Shown: positions 42,401-51,305 of the stretch, one piece after another | How the letters are laid out: every line of letters starts with the position of its first letter | Position numbering within the stretch: position 1 is the stretch's first letter | Translations under genes and position numbers: made by a program | Notes under the pieces: generated by a model | Database searches by the model: none | Told to the model about the DNA's origin: nothing | Seen by the model: the letters and a program-made list of their open reading frames with translations, nothing else | Assembly (NCBI RefSeq): GCF_004765605.1 | Contig: NZ_SRLC01000001.1 | Coordinates: 1,178,001-1,242,000, forward strand | DNA from: Hymenobacter aquaticus | GTDB taxonomy: Bacteria > Bacteroidota > Bacteroidia > Cytophagales > Hymenobacteraceae | Direction: 5' to 3' | DNA: 64,000 nucleotides

Positions 42401-43648
42401 CTATCCTACCGGCACCACCGAGTCGGGGTCGGCGTGGGGGGTGCGGTCCTTGGTCAGGATGGTGTGGCCCAGCTTGTCGCGCTTGGTGGTCAGGTACCGT
42501 TCGTTGTGGGCGTTGGCGGCAATTTCAATCGGCACCGTATCCACGATTTCGAGGCCGTAGCCGACCAGGCCGGTGCGCTTGCGGGGGTTGTTGGTGAGCA
42601 GGCGCATCTTGCTGATGCCCAGGTCGCGCAGGATCTGGGCGCCCACGCCGTAGTCGCGCTCATCCATGCCGAAGCCCAGCTCCAGGTTGGCTTCCACCGT
42701 GTCGCGGCCCTGCTCCTGCAGCTTGTAGGCGCGCAGCTTGTTGAGCAGGCCGATGCCGCGGCCCTCCTGGTTCATGTACACAATCACGCCGCGGCCTTCC
42801 TGCTCGATGCGCTCCATGGCCCGGTGCAGCTGGGGGCCGCAGTCGCAGCGGCAGGAGCCGAAGATGTCGCCGGTCACGCAGCTGCTGTGCACGCGCACCA
42901 GCACGGGCTCGTCGCCGCTGATGTCGCCTTTCACCAGGGCCAAGTGCTGGGCGTTGGTGGAGCGCTGGGTGAAGGCAATCAGCTCGAAGTCGCCGTGCTC
43001 GGTGGGCAGCTGCACCTCGATGTCGCGGGTGATGAGGCTTTCCTTCTGCAGGCGGTATTTGATCAGGTCCTGCACCGAAATCAGCTTCAGGTCCCAGCGC
43101 TTGGCTACTTCCTGCAAGTCGGGCAGGCGGGCCATTTCGCCGTCTTCCTTCAGAATCTCGACCAGCACGCCGGCCGGCTCGAAGCCCGCCAGGCGCGAGA
43201 GGTCGATGGCGGCCTCGGTGTGGCCGGCGCGGCGCAGCACGCCTTCCTTGCGGGCCTTGAGCGGGAAGATGTGGCCGGGCTTGCCCAGCTCCTCGGGCTT
43301 GGTATCGGGGTCAATCAGGGCCAGGATGGTCTTCGAGCGGTCGGAAGCCGAAATGCCGGTCGTCACGCCGTTCTTGAGCAGGTCGATGCTCACCGTGAAG
43401 GGCGTGGCGTGCAGGGCCGTGTTGCGGCCCACCATCAGCTCCAGGCCCAGCTCCTCGCAGCGCTGCTCGATGAGCGGGGCGCACACCAGGCCGCGGCCGT
43501 GGGTGGCCATAAAGTTGATGACCTCGGGCGTGGCGCAGCGGGCCGCGCAGATAAAGTCGCCCTCGTTTTCGCGGTCTTCGTCGTCCACTACAATTACCAC
43601 TTTGCCGGCGCGGATATCGGCAATGGCGTCTTCAATCGAGTCAAGCAT
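42401..43648 (-). CDS. ribBA: Bifunctional riboflavin enzyme RibBA
   Basis: This is a 415-residue protein. Residues 1-205 are 3,4-dihydroxy-2-butanone-4-phosphate synthase (DRENEGDF and [10 protein letters not shown]), and residues 210-400 are GTP cyclohydrolase II with the zinc site [16 protein letters not shown] and the motif NQEGRGIGL. Both are entry reactions of riboflavin synthesis. I see no FMN riboswitch upstream. ATG 43648 is the only good start. A palindromic repeat lies just upstream. Confidence 0.95.
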   Translation of the reverse strand: MLDSIEDAIADIRAGKVVIVVDDEDRENEGDFICAARCATPEVINFMATHGRGLVCAPLIEQRCEELGLELMVGRNTALHATPFTVSIDLLKNGVTTGISASDRSKTILALIDPDTKPEELGKPGHIFPLKARKEGVLRRAGHTEAAIDLSRLAGFEPAGVLVEILKEDGEMARLPDLQEVAKRWDLKLISVQDLIKYRLQKESLITRDIEVQLPTEHGDFELIAFTQRSTNAQHLALVKGDISGDEPVLVRVHSSCVTGDIFGSCRCDCGPQLHRAMERIEQEGRGVIVYMNQEGRGIGLLNKLRAYKLQEQGRDTVEANLELGFGMDERDYGVGAQILRDLGISKMRLLTNNPRKRTGLVGYGLEIVDTVPIEIAANAHNERYLTTKRDKLGHTILTKDRTPHADPDSVVPVG

Positions 43649-43767
43649 GAGATTGGGGGAGCAGGAGAGTAATGCCCCGGCAGCATAACCACCGGCGGCG
43701 GCGCGAAGTTACGAGGCTTCGGCGGGCTTTTCGGCGGCGGGGCCGGAAATGGGCCGCGCGGATCCAC

Positions 43768-43860
43768 GTGTAGAGACGCATAGTTGCGCCTCAATCATTG
43801 CTGACATTGCAACGAGTCCTGTTCAACAACGAGACGCAAGGGTGCGTCTCGACGTCGTTG
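43768..43860. repeat. GAGACGCA-type inverted repeat, copy 1
   Basis: GTGTAGAGACGCA...TTGCGCCTCAATC at the left and CAACGAGACGCAAGGGTGCGTCTCGAC at the right form an interrupted palindrome that lies between ribBA and the glycosyltransferase gene. The same words recur at 60456-60569. Confidence 0.7.
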
Positions 43861-43867
43861 CCTCGCC

Positions 43868-45037
43868 CTACTCCCCAAACAGCGCCTCCAGCTTGCCGGT
43901 GGCGGCGGCCCAGTTGTAGTGGGCGCGCACAAACTCCAGGCCCCGGCCGGCCAGCGCATCGGCGGCCCCAGGCTCGGCCAGCAGCCGACTGATGCCGGCG
44001 GCCAGCTCCGGGGCCGACTCCCCCACCAGCAGATCCTGGCCGGGTACGCCGCGCAGGGCGTTGTTGGCCAGGGGCGTGGTGAGGCAGGGCAGGCGCATGG
44101 CCATAGCTTCGAGCAGCTTGTTTTGCAGGCCCGTGCCCACCCGCATGGGGGCCACGAATACCCGCGCCGAGGCGTAAGCCTCCCGAATATCGGGCAGCCA
44201 GCCGCTGATAACTACGGCCTCCGAGGCCAGGGCCAGCACCCGGGCGGCGGGCGTGGTGCCGGCAATGAGCAGGCGGGCCTGGGGGTGCGTTTGCCGCACC
44301 AGGGGCAGAATTTCCAGGGCCAGAAACTCGGCCGCGTCCACGTTGGGGTGGTAGCTCATGTTGCCGCAGAACACCAGCTCGTAGGTTTTGGCCGTGTCGG
44401 TGGGCTGGAAGAAGTCGGTGTCGATGCCGTTGAGCACCACGTGAATCTGCTGGCGCCGGGGGTGGTTGATGAGCTGCCGGTCCTGGTCGGAAATGATGGT
44501 GTGGTGCCGAAACCAGCCGAACACGTCGGCTTCGTAGCGCAGCAGGCGGCGGGCTTCCAGGCTGATGACGGGCCGCTGCCAGGCCGGCGCCTGGGTCGCG
44601 CGGCGCTGCATCCCGGCCGAAAACACGTCCATATAGTCCAGGGTCATGGCATATTTGCCGACGTGGGGGCGCAGATACTCGGCCATCCGGATCAGCTGGC
44701 AGTACACGTGCTGGGGCTGAAAGTCGCGCAGCAGCTGGTCGAGGCGGCGCTGGGCGGCCCCGTCGTAGAAGTAGCCCACCTGAAACGGCAGCCCGGTAGC
44801 CAGGGCCCGGGTCATGTTGGCCACAATACCGGGCTTGCGTAGCGGGTGCACGTGCAGGCCGCCCCGGCATAGGGGGCGCACGGCGGCGTAGGCGGCCTCG
44901 TCCACGGGCTCGTCGGTGAGGGCCAGCAGGCAGATGTCGTGGTGGCGGGCCAGGTAGCGGAGCTGGTGAAAAGCGCGGAGCTTGTCGCCTTTATCGAGCG
45001 GGTACGGAAACCGGGACAGCAGAACGAGCAGCTTCAT
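43868..45037 (-). CDS. Glycosyltransferase, GT4 family
   Basis: This is a 389-residue GT-B fold enzyme. The N-terminal domain begins with LLVLLSRFPYPLDKGDKLR, and the C-terminal domain has ELVFCGNMSYHPNVDAAEF, VISGWLPDIREAYASARVFVAPMRVGTGLQNKLLEAMAMRLPCLTT with the conserved Glu of retaining GT4 enzymes. It resembles TIGR03087-type sugar transferases of exopolysaccharide or glycan loci. It follows the next glycosyltransferase by 21 bases, so the two are cotranscribed. Confidence 0.88.
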   Translation of the reverse strand: MKLLVLLSRFPYPLDKGDKLRAFHQLRYLARHHDICLLALTDEPVDEAAYAAVRPLCRGGLHVHPLRKPGIVANMTRALATGLPFQVGYFYDGAAQRRLDQLLRDFQPQHVYCQLIRMAEYLRPHVGKYAMTLDYMDVFSAGMQRRATQAPAWQRPVISLEARRLLRYEADVFGWFRHHTIISDQDRQLINHPRRQQIHVVLNGIDTDFFQPTDTAKTYELVFCGNMSYHPNVDAAEFLALEILPLVRQTHPQARLLIAGTTPAARVLALASEAVVISGWLPDIREAYASARVFVAPMRVGTGLQNKLLEAMAMRLPCLTTPLANNALRGVPGQDLLVGESAPELAAGISRLLAEPGAADALAGRGLEFVRAHYNWAAATGKLEALFGE

Positions 45038-45058
45038 CGTGGGGGGGGCGGGGCAAAC

Positions 45059-46285
45059 TTACGCGCGCTGGGGCCGCTGGCTGCGGCTTTGGGCGATGCT
45101 GTACAAATCCAGGAAGCTTTCCACCACCCGGCGGTTGTCGTAGAGGCGGGCAATGGTGCGGCCGGCTTCCTGGCCGATGGCCGCGTGGTCCAGCTCGCCA
45201 TGGTAGTAGCGGCGCAGCAACTCCAGCCAGGCCGAGGGCTCGTCGCCGAGCACGATGTCGAAGCCGTTGCGCACGAAAATGCCCTCCGAGCCCAGCCCGG
45301 TGCTGATGATGCACTTGCCCAGGGCCATACCCTCAATGATTTTGATGCGCATGCCGCCGCCCGAGAGCAGGGGCACGATCATCACGTCGTACTGCTGCAT
45401 GAACTCGGCCGCCGACTCCACGAAGCCGTGCACGATGACGTTTTTCTTGGCCAGGCTCTGCAACCGGGCGGGCGTGTTTTTGCCGGCAATGTGCAGTTCC
45501 AGCTCCGGCAGCTGCTGGTGGGCATGGGGCCACACCTGGGTCAGAAACCAGTCGAGCCCCTCCAGATTCGGCAGCCAGTCGAGCGAGCCGATCAGGAACA
45601 GAGTCCGGGGCTTGGCCTTCAGCCGCGGGTTGATCTGGAACCGGTTCAAATCGACGCCGGCGGGCACGAACACTACCGGCTCGGGGCAGCCCATGGCCCG
45701 CAGGCGGCGCTGGTCGGGCTCGGTAATGGCCGCCACGGCATCGAAGCGGGGCAGGTAGGCTTCCTCAAACTTTTTCAGCTCCTTGGCCAGGTGCTTCAGG
45801 TAGAGCCGCTTGAGCGGATTGACGGCCCCGGCCGCCAGCATCTGCCAGATGGTGTACTCCACGTTGTGGGCGCGCAGCACCACCGGCAGCCGGGGCGCCT
45901 CGCGCTTGATTACGTCCACGTACCAGGCCACAAACGTGCCTTCCACCTGCACCACGTCGAACTGCTCGGTGCGCAGCAGCTCCACCAGCTGCGCCTCCAC
46001 GGCCGCGCTGATAAAGCGCTCCACGTTGTAGGGCACCGTGCCGGTCAGCAGATTTTTCAGGGCTTTCACCGGCGAGAGGCGGGTATCGACGGGCACCGTG
46101 ATGAGGCGCACGCCGGACAGGTGGCTGAGCACGGTGTCGGGCTGCTGGTGCTTGGGCGTGTTGATGGCCAGCACCGTGACGCGGTGCCCCTGCGCGGCCA
46201 GGCCGGCCGCCACGTCGTACATGGCAATGGCCCCGCCATCGTGGGGCGGAAACGGCACGCGCGGACAGAGTTGGAGAAGATGCAC
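45059..46285 (-). CDS. Glycosyltransferase, GT4 family
   Basis: This is a 408-residue GT-B enzyme with LLQLCPRVPFPPHDGGAIAMYD at the start, LRAHNVEYTIW, FLIGSLDWLPNLEGLDWFL, and the C-terminal donor site MIVPLLSGGGMRIKIIEGMALGKCIIST. The start is not ATG: GTG 46285 puts the first beta strand (HLLQLCP) at the right place; a GTG at 46363 would add 26 residues of repeat-derived sequence. It is the first gene of a two-gene glycosyltransferase operon; the sugar and acceptor are unknown. Confidence 0.88.
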   Translation of the reverse strand: MHLLQLCPRVPFPPHDGGAIAMYDVAAGLAAQGHRVTVLAINTPKHQQPDTVLSHLSGVRLITVPVDTRLSPVKALKNLLTGTVPYNVERFISAAVEAQLVELLRTEQFDVVQVEGTFVAWYVDVIKREAPRLPVVLRAHNVEYTIWQMLAAGAVNPLKRLYLKHLAKELKKFEEAYLPRFDAVAAITEPDQRRLRAMGCPEPVVFVPAGVDLNRFQINPRLKAKPRTLFLIGSLDWLPNLEGLDWFLTQVWPHAHQQLPELELHIAGKNTPARLQSLAKKNVIVHGFVESAAEFMQQYDVMIVPLLSGGGMRIKIIEGMALGKCIISTGLGSEGIFVRNGFDIVLGDEPSAWLELLRRYYHGELDHAAIGQEAGRTIARLYDNRRVVESFLDLYSIAQSRSQRPQRA

Positions 46286-46360
46286 TGAAGAAATACGAAC
46301 GGTAGAGAGCAGCGCCGGAGCGGAAGGCAAAGCTACGCAGAAGCCGCTGGATGGACACCC

Positions 46361-46579
46361 CACCCCAACCCCTCCCCACGGGGAGAGGGGCTTATTTTAC
46401 TTTGGCAGTAGTGTTGTTCTCCTTAAGCGGTAGATAAACGGCTTGGCTATAAGGCCGGTTTATGGTGGGATTTCATAAATAGGACTAGCAAATTTTAGCG
46501 CAGCAAGACGTTGTACTAGTAAAAGAAGCCCCTTCCCCGGCGGATTCCGCGCATCAAGCGGGAAGGGGTTGGGCTGGGG
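46361..46579. repeat. Inverted repeat of the CCCCAACCCC type
   Basis: The left part (46361-46393) has ACCCCAACCCCTCCCC and GGGGAGAGGGG, the right part (46527-46579) has CCCCTTCCCCGG and GGGAAGGGGTTGGGCTGGGG. The right end touches the stop of the K+ channel gene at 46580. It resembles the 44-bp repeat at 8955-9166 in placement and style. Confidence 0.7.
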
Positions 46580-47599
46580 TCAGACCCGAAACTGGCCCAC
46601 CAGGGCGTTGATCTGCTCCTCGGTGCCCAGCACCAGCAGCACGTCGCCGGGCGAGGGGCGGGTGTCGGCGCTGGGGCTCACGGTAAACTCGCCGGTGTAC
46701 TGCTTCAGGCCGATGACGGTGGCCCCGGTGCGGGAACGGATGTCCAGCTCCCGGATGCTGAGGCCCTGAAACTCGCGGCGGATTTCGCGGTAGCTCAGCT
46801 CCTCCAGGCGCAGCTTGTTGGGGCCCAGGCCGTTCATCATTTCCAGAAAGCGGATTACCTCGGGCCGCATCACCAGGTTGGCCATGTGGGAGCCCCCGAT
46901 TTCGTCGGGCATCACCACCGAGTCGGCGCCGGCGCGCAGCAGCTTGCTTTCCGAAGTCTTGAGGCTGGCCCGGGCAATGATTTTCAGGTTCGGGTTCAGC
47001 TCCCGGGCCGTGAGGGCCACAAACACGTTGTCGGCGTCCTTGGGCAGGGCCGTAATCAGGGCGCGGGCCCGCTGAATGCCGGCCGCCAGCAGGGTTTCGT
47101 CGGTGGTGGCGTCGCCGATGACGGTGGGAATCGTGGCCCCGTTGTCGTCGGCCGCGTCGCGCAGCAGCTCCTGGTTTTGCTCGACTACTACCACCCGGGC
47201 CCCGCTGGCGCGCAGCTCGTGGTAGGCCTTGCTGCCGTTGCGCCCGAAGCCGCAGACGATGACGTGGTCGTGGTAGCCCCGGATTTCCTGGTCGGTTTTG
47301 AACATCTTGAAAATAGTACGCAGCTCGCCGTCAAAGATATAGGTCGTGAGCACCGACACGAGGTAGGCAATGACCAGCAGGTTAAAGAAAATGTAGCCCG
47401 ACACGAACAGCCGCCCGGCCACCGACAGCGGGTGCAACTCCCCGAAGCCCACGGTGGAGATGGTAATCATCGTCATGTACACCGCGTCGAGGAAGTTGTA
47501 GTCCTCGATGGTCATGAAGCCGATGATGCCCGTGGCAAACCCCAGCACCGTGAGCAGCACGGCCCCCACAAAGCGGCTCAGGTTAGCGCGTTTCCACAT
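46580..47599 (-). CDS. Potassium channel protein with RCK domains
   Basis: This is a 339-residue protein with two transmembrane helices around a pore loop containing TISTVGFGE (about 47-55), the K+ selectivity filter. The cytoplasmic part has a Rossmann-fold RCK_N domain (VIVCGFGRNG, about 113-122, binding NAD(H) or another nucleotide) and an RCK_C domain to the end (LSIRELDIRSRTGATVIGLK). It is a two-TM potassium channel of the Kch/MthK type. Confidence 0.92.
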   Translation of the reverse strand: MWKRANLSRFVGAVLLTVLGFATGIIGFMTIEDYNFLDAVYMTMITISTVGFGELHPLSVAGRLFVSGYIFFNLLVIAYLVSVLTTYIFDGELRTIFKMFKTDQEIRGYHDHVIVCGFGRNGSKAYHELRASGARVVVVEQNQELLRDAADDNGATIPTVIGDATTDETLLAAGIQRARALITALPKDADNVFVALTARELNPNLKIIARASLKTSESKLLRAGADSVVMPDEIGGSHMANLVMRPEVIRFLEMMNGLGPNKLRLEELSYREIRREFQGLSIRELDIRSRTGATVIGLKQYTGEFTVSPSADTRPSPGDVLLVLGTEEQINALVGQFRV

Positions 47600-47630
47600 G
47601 CAGGTTGGTTTGGATTAAAAGGTTCTCGTT

Positions 47631-47757
47631 GAACGTCATTCCGGGCGCAGCCGAGGAATCTCGCCAGCAATGGTAAGTATATGGCATTGCAACGTCAGCC
47701 CGCGAGATTCCTCGGACGCTGCTTGATGCGCAGAATGCTCGGAATGACGCTCTATTG
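47631..47757. repeat. GTCATTCCGGGCGC-type hairpin element
   Basis: Left GAACGTCATTCCGGGCGCAG...GAGGAATCTCG and right CGAGATTCCTCGGACGCTGC...GGAATGACG are complementary with small mismatches. The style (GTCAT...ATGAC ends) is shared by 53722-53819 and 62740-62843. Confidence 0.75.
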
Positions 47758-47775
47758 TCAAAACCCCGACACAAT

Positions 47776-49863
47776 CTACCCGTTGACGCGCGGAATGACG
47801 GTGCCGAGCATGTTGCCCAAATCGTCGTCCATCTTCTTGAGCAGCTTAATGGTGTGCAGGGTTTCGAGCAAAGCCAGCTCGTCCATGGGGTGGCGCAGGG
47901 CTTCGAGGCGGACGGACAGCTCCCGCTGCACGTTCACCTTGTTGAGGCGCAGAATGGCGTTGTCGCAGGCCTGCTGGAGCTGGTCTACTTCCCGGGGCAC
48001 GTAGATCTGGTGGGTGCTCCAGTTGGGGCTGAGCTCGTACTTCTCGGTAGCCAAGTCACTGACCAGCAAGCGAATATCCGCGCGGCCGTGCTGGATGAAG
48101 GTGCGCACCTCGGGCCAGCGGCCCTGCTCCATTTCCTGACGGCAGAGGTGCAGCAGATCGGCGTAAATCGGGGTCTGGATGGGCGTTTCTTCCAGCTGCC
48201 CGAAGATGTACTGGGCCACGGCCATGTCCTCGGTGAGCGGCTGGGCGGCGTAGAGCAGCAGCAGGCGCACCACTTCCCGCTCGCAGGCCTGCAACACGTC
48301 GGGCACGGGCTCCACGTCGGTATCGGCCTCGGGGGTGCCGCCGCTGGCCGCCGCCAGCTCGTCGGGCGAGGCCCCGTACATGGCCATTTCGGCCTCTTCC
48401 TCGGGACTGAGGGCTTTAGTTGTTGGTTGTTGGTTGTTAGTTGTTGGGGCAGACGAATACGGGCGGTTGCCCGACTGCGAATAACTGCCACCCCCGCTCC
48501 CACCGCCGCCCTGGCTTCCGTTGCTGCTGGGCGCGGCACGCTGGGAATCCTTCTTAACCAGCTTGTTGTACTCGGTGATGAGCACCTGCTCGTCGATGCC
48601 GAAGGTGGTGCTGGTTTGCTGCAAAAACACCTGCCGCTTGATCGGGTCGGGCACTTTGGCAATGCTCTGGAGCACTTCCCGGATGGCCTCGGCCTTCTTC
48701 ACCGGGTCGTGGGCCGCCTCCTGCGACACCAGGCGGGTCTTGAAGGAAATAAAGTCCTGGCTGTTCTTTTCCAGGTAGTCCTTGAAGCGCTGGTCGCCGA
48801 CTTTGCGGATGTAGCTGTCCGGGTCGTCGCCGTCGGGGAAGAGCACCACGCGCACGTTCAGGGCCCCTTCGAGCAGCATGTCGATGCCGCGCAGCGAGGC
48901 CCGGATGCCGGCCGCGTCGCCATCGTAGAGCACCGTCACGTTGTCGGTGTAGCGCCCGATCAGGCGAATCTGGCTTTCGGTGAGCGAGGTACCCGACGAG
49001 GCTACCACGTTCTTAATACCGCCCTGGTGCAGGCTCAGCACGTCGAGGTAGCCTTCCACCAGGTAGCACACTTCCTCGGTCCGGATGGCCTGCCGGGCCT
49101 GAAACAGCCCGTAGAGCACGTCCGACTTGTGGTAGATGTCGGACTCGGGCGAGTTGAGGTACTTGGCCGTCTTGTCGTTGGCCTTGAGCGTGCGGGCCCC
49201 GAAGCCGATAACCCGGCCCGAAACGTTGTGAATCGGGAACATCACCCGGCCCCGGAACCGGTCGTAGCGCCGGTTCGGGTCGTCCTCGCGCACGATGGTC
49301 AGGCCGGTCTTCTCCAGGTACTTGGCCTCGAACCCCTGCTTCTGAGCGGCCTTGAGCAAATCGTCCCACTGGTCGAGCGAGTAGCCCAGCTCGAAGGTCT
49401 TGATGGTGGTCTGGTTCAGGCCGCGCTGCATCAGGTAGCTCAGCCCGATGCTCTCCCCTTCCTCGGTTTCGTGGAGCAGCTTCTGGTAGTGGTCCTTGGC
49501 CCAGTTGGAGACGATAAACTGGGAGTCCTTCTCGTTCTGGACGAGCTGCTCCTCGGGCGTCTTTTCCTCTTCCTGGATGTCAATGGCGTACTTTTTCGCC
49601 AGATACTTCAGGGCCTCCACGTAGCTGGTGCCCTCGATGTCCATGATGAACTGCACCACCCCGCCGGCCTTGCCGCAGCCAAAGCACTTGTAGAGGCCCT
49701 TGGCCGGGGCCACCGAGAAGCTCGGCGACTTCTCGTGGTGAAACGGGCAGCAGGCCCACATATTATTACCCTTGCGCTTCAGGGTCACGAAGTCACCCAC
49801 CACCTCGACGATGTCGGCGTGGTGAATGATCTGGTCAACGGTTTCTTTCGGGATACGGGCCAA
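47776..49863 (-). CDS. dnaG: DNA primase DnaG
   Basis: This is a 695-residue primase that lays RNA primers at the replication fork. The CHC2 zinc finger is CPFHHEKSPSF with Cys39, His42, Cys60, Cys63; the catalytic TOPRIM domain shows VEGYLDVL and YDGDAAG; the C-terminal helicase-binding part ends the protein. No ATG fits: TTG 49863 begins MARIPKETVDQII, the family's usual N-terminus. The Ser/Gly/Asn-rich linker (about 445-485) contains a segment that is an AAC/GAC-type simple repeat like those in intergenic DNA. Confidence 0.94.
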   Translation of the reverse strand: MARIPKETVDQIIHHADIVEVVGDFVTLKRKGNNMWACCPFHHEKSPSFSVAPAKGLYKCFGCGKAGGVVQFIMDIEGTSYVEALKYLAKKYAIDIQEEEKTPEEQLVQNEKDSQFIVSNWAKDHYQKLLHETEEGESIGLSYLMQRGLNQTTIKTFELGYSLDQWDDLLKAAQKQGFEAKYLEKTGLTIVREDDPNRRYDRFRGRVMFPIHNVSGRVIGFGARTLKANDKTAKYLNSPESDIYHKSDVLYGLFQARQAIRTEEVCYLVEGYLDVLSLHQGGIKNVVASSGTSLTESQIRLIGRYTDNVTVLYDGDAAGIRASLRGIDMLLEGALNVRVVLFPDGDDPDSYIRKVGDQRFKDYLEKNSQDFISFKTRLVSQEAAHDPVKKAEAIREVLQSIAKVPDPIKRQVFLQQTSTTFGIDEQVLITEYNKLVKKDSQRAAPSSNGSQGGGGSGGGSYSQSGNRPYSSAPTTNNQQPTTKALSPEEEAEMAMYGASPDELAAASGGTPEADTDVEPVPDVLQACEREVVRLLLLYAAQPLTEDMAVAQYIFGQLEETPIQTPIYADLLHLCRQEMEQGRWPEVRTFIQHGRADIRLLVSDLATEKYELSPNWSTHQIYVPREVDQLQQACDNAILRLNKVNVQRELSVRLEALRHPMDELALLETLHTIKLLKKMDDDLGNMLGTVIPRVNG
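48415..48448. repeat. Simple AAC-type repeat inside the dnaG linker
   Basis: The plus strand reads TTGTTGGTTGTTGGTTGTTA and further GTTGTT words, which on the coding strand become TAACAACCAACAACC-type words and encode APTTNNQQPTTKA. The same words are intergenic at 3897-3932 and 37648-37762. Confidence 0.7.
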
Positions 49864-50465
49864 GGGTACTGGGGGGGCAACAGGGTTCGGAGGAAGCGGA
49901 ACAGGACGACGAAGGTACGAGGTTCCCGGGCCGAAACGGCAGTGTTCATTGGCGAGTGCAACCTTCCGTCCATGGGTTTCCCCCAGCCGCGTAGCGGCAG
50001 CACGTCTATAGCTATCCAGAAAATCCCGGCCGTAAGAGCCGCGTGGCGGCACCGTAGACCTGGTGCGCCGTATGCCGCCGCTACGCGGCTCAACCCGGTG
50101 ACGATTTCCGTTGCTGCTATACCCATGCCGCCGCGCCGCGGCTCTTTTCCGCGGCTTCCCCGAACTCAAGTTATTTCCTGTCGCCCCGACACCCCGACCA
50201 AAACAGGGAAAGGCGGCCCCTGCTCCATGCAGAGGCCGCCTTTCGAAGAGTTGTCAGCCGCCATTCGCCCAGCTGCGACTGACGTTTTCTGCCGGATTGC
50301 GGGCCCGTCACTCACCGGCGGGCCCCCAAAACGCGCGGGGCCGTTGCAGCGGCGCCCACAGCGTAGCAGATTGCTGGAGTTCTTACAGTTCATACCGGAA
50401 ATGAGGGCCGGAAGGTTGCGCAAATTTCAAGCGAACCAGAAAATCTCAAGCTCCTCAGCCCCACC
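49864..50465. other. Gene-free 600-bp junction with repeats and a terminator
   Basis: No credible gene is present. 49985-50130 contains complementary words AGCCGCGTAGCGGC, AGAGCCGCGTGGCGGCACCGT, CCGCCGCTACGCGGCT and CCGCGGCTCTT, a cluster of inverted repeats. A stem GAAAGGCGGCC / GGCCGCCTTTC (50208-50218 with 50234-50244) looks like a terminator for the convergent or upstream transcript. The minus-strand open frame extending upstream of dnaG across this region is repeat-derived. Confidence 0.6.
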
Positions 50466-51305
50466 CTACTTAGCCCGCCGGATAAAGATGTCGCCCATCA
50501 GGGACTTCATCATAATCTCGGCCCCGCCGCCGTTGAGCTTGCCGTAGGTCCAGCCGTCGGCGTTGAGGCGGTAGACGCCGTTCTGCACGGTGCGCTTCAC
50601 CGGCGCGGGGGCCTTTTCGGCGGTCAGGTCGAAGTCGCTGTAGACGTCGCCCTGGTCGGATTTGAGCTTGAGGGCCGCTTTGGTCGAGGCCGGCAGCGTC
50701 ACGTCGACCTGGCCGTTGACGGTGGAAAACGCCATGGGCGCGCCCCCCGTTACGGTTTTGAACGTGGCCTTGATGGCGCCGTTCACGGTGTTGGCCACGG
50801 CCGAGCCGCCCACCTGCCGCAGCACCACGTCGCCGTTCACGTTGCTGACTTCCAGCTCCCCGCTCACGTTTTCGACCACGATGTCGCCGTCGTTGACGGT
50901 GCTGAGCTGCAGGGCAAAGCGCTGGGGCACCTTGATGGTCAGGTTCACGGGCTGCTGCCAGGAGCTGGATTTGACGGTCACGCGGTTGTCGTTTTCCTCG
51001 GCCGTTACGTCGAAGTTGGCGTTGCCCGACACCCGCTTCAGGCCGTTGCGGGGGCGGTCCTGGTCGTCGTCGTCGTCGTCGTCGTTGCGCCCCTTGGCCG
51101 AGGCGTCGATGAGCACGTCTTTGCCCGCGTAGCCCACCACGGTAATGGAGCCGTTCACGGTCTTGACTTTTAGCAGGCCGGGCTTGCCGGGGGCGCTGAG
51201 GGGCACCACCAGCTGCTCCTTGCTTTGGGCCGCCACTCCGAGCGTGGTCAGCAACAGGAGGAGGCTCAGGAAAGCGCGCGTCGGGCGGTATACTGGAGTT
51301 TTCAT
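50466..51305 (-). CDS. DUF4097 beta-strand-repeat protein, second copy
   Basis: This is a 279-residue exported protein (Sec signal, LGVAAQ). It consists of repeated parallel beta strands with the period of the DUF4097 family (SITVVGYAGKDVLIDA, GDIVVENVSGELEVSNVNGDVVLRQV, GQVDVTLP, GDIFIRRAK). A poly-Asp stretch (DDDDDDD) lies near residue 76. It overlaps the preceding DUF4097 gene by four bases (ATGA). These proteins are often downstream of ECF sigma/anti-sigma pairs and probably act at the envelope; exact function unknown. Confidence 0.88.
   Translation of the reverse strand: MKTPVYRPTRAFLSLLLLLTTLGVAAQSKEQLVVPLSAPGKPGLLKVKTVNGSITVVGYAGKDVLIDASAKGRNDDDDDDDQDRPRNGLKRVSGNANFDVTAEENDNRVTVKSSSWQQPVNLTIKVPQRFALQLSTVNDGDIVVENVSGELEVSNVNGDVVLRQVGGSAVANTVNGAIKATFKTVTGGAPMAFSTVNGQVDVTLPASTKAALKLKSDQGDVYSDFDLTAEKAPAPVKRTVQNGVYRLNADGWTYGKLNGGGAEIMMKSLMGDIFIRRAK

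Noticed and set aside
42140-43700. FMN riboswitch near ribBA
   Set aside because: The upstream region of ribBA on the minus strand (43649-43770) is short and has no FMN-box words; the gene is probably not riboswitch-controlled.
44939-46288. Long plus-strand open frame opposite the two glycosyltransferases
   Set aside because: It is antisense to two well-supported genes; high GC creates long antisense frames. The same applies to the long antisense frames over ligA, dnaG, acs and others.
47755-50547. 930-residue plus-strand open frame over dnaG
   Set aside because: It is antisense to dnaG, which carries all catalytic motifs, and has no recognised domain.
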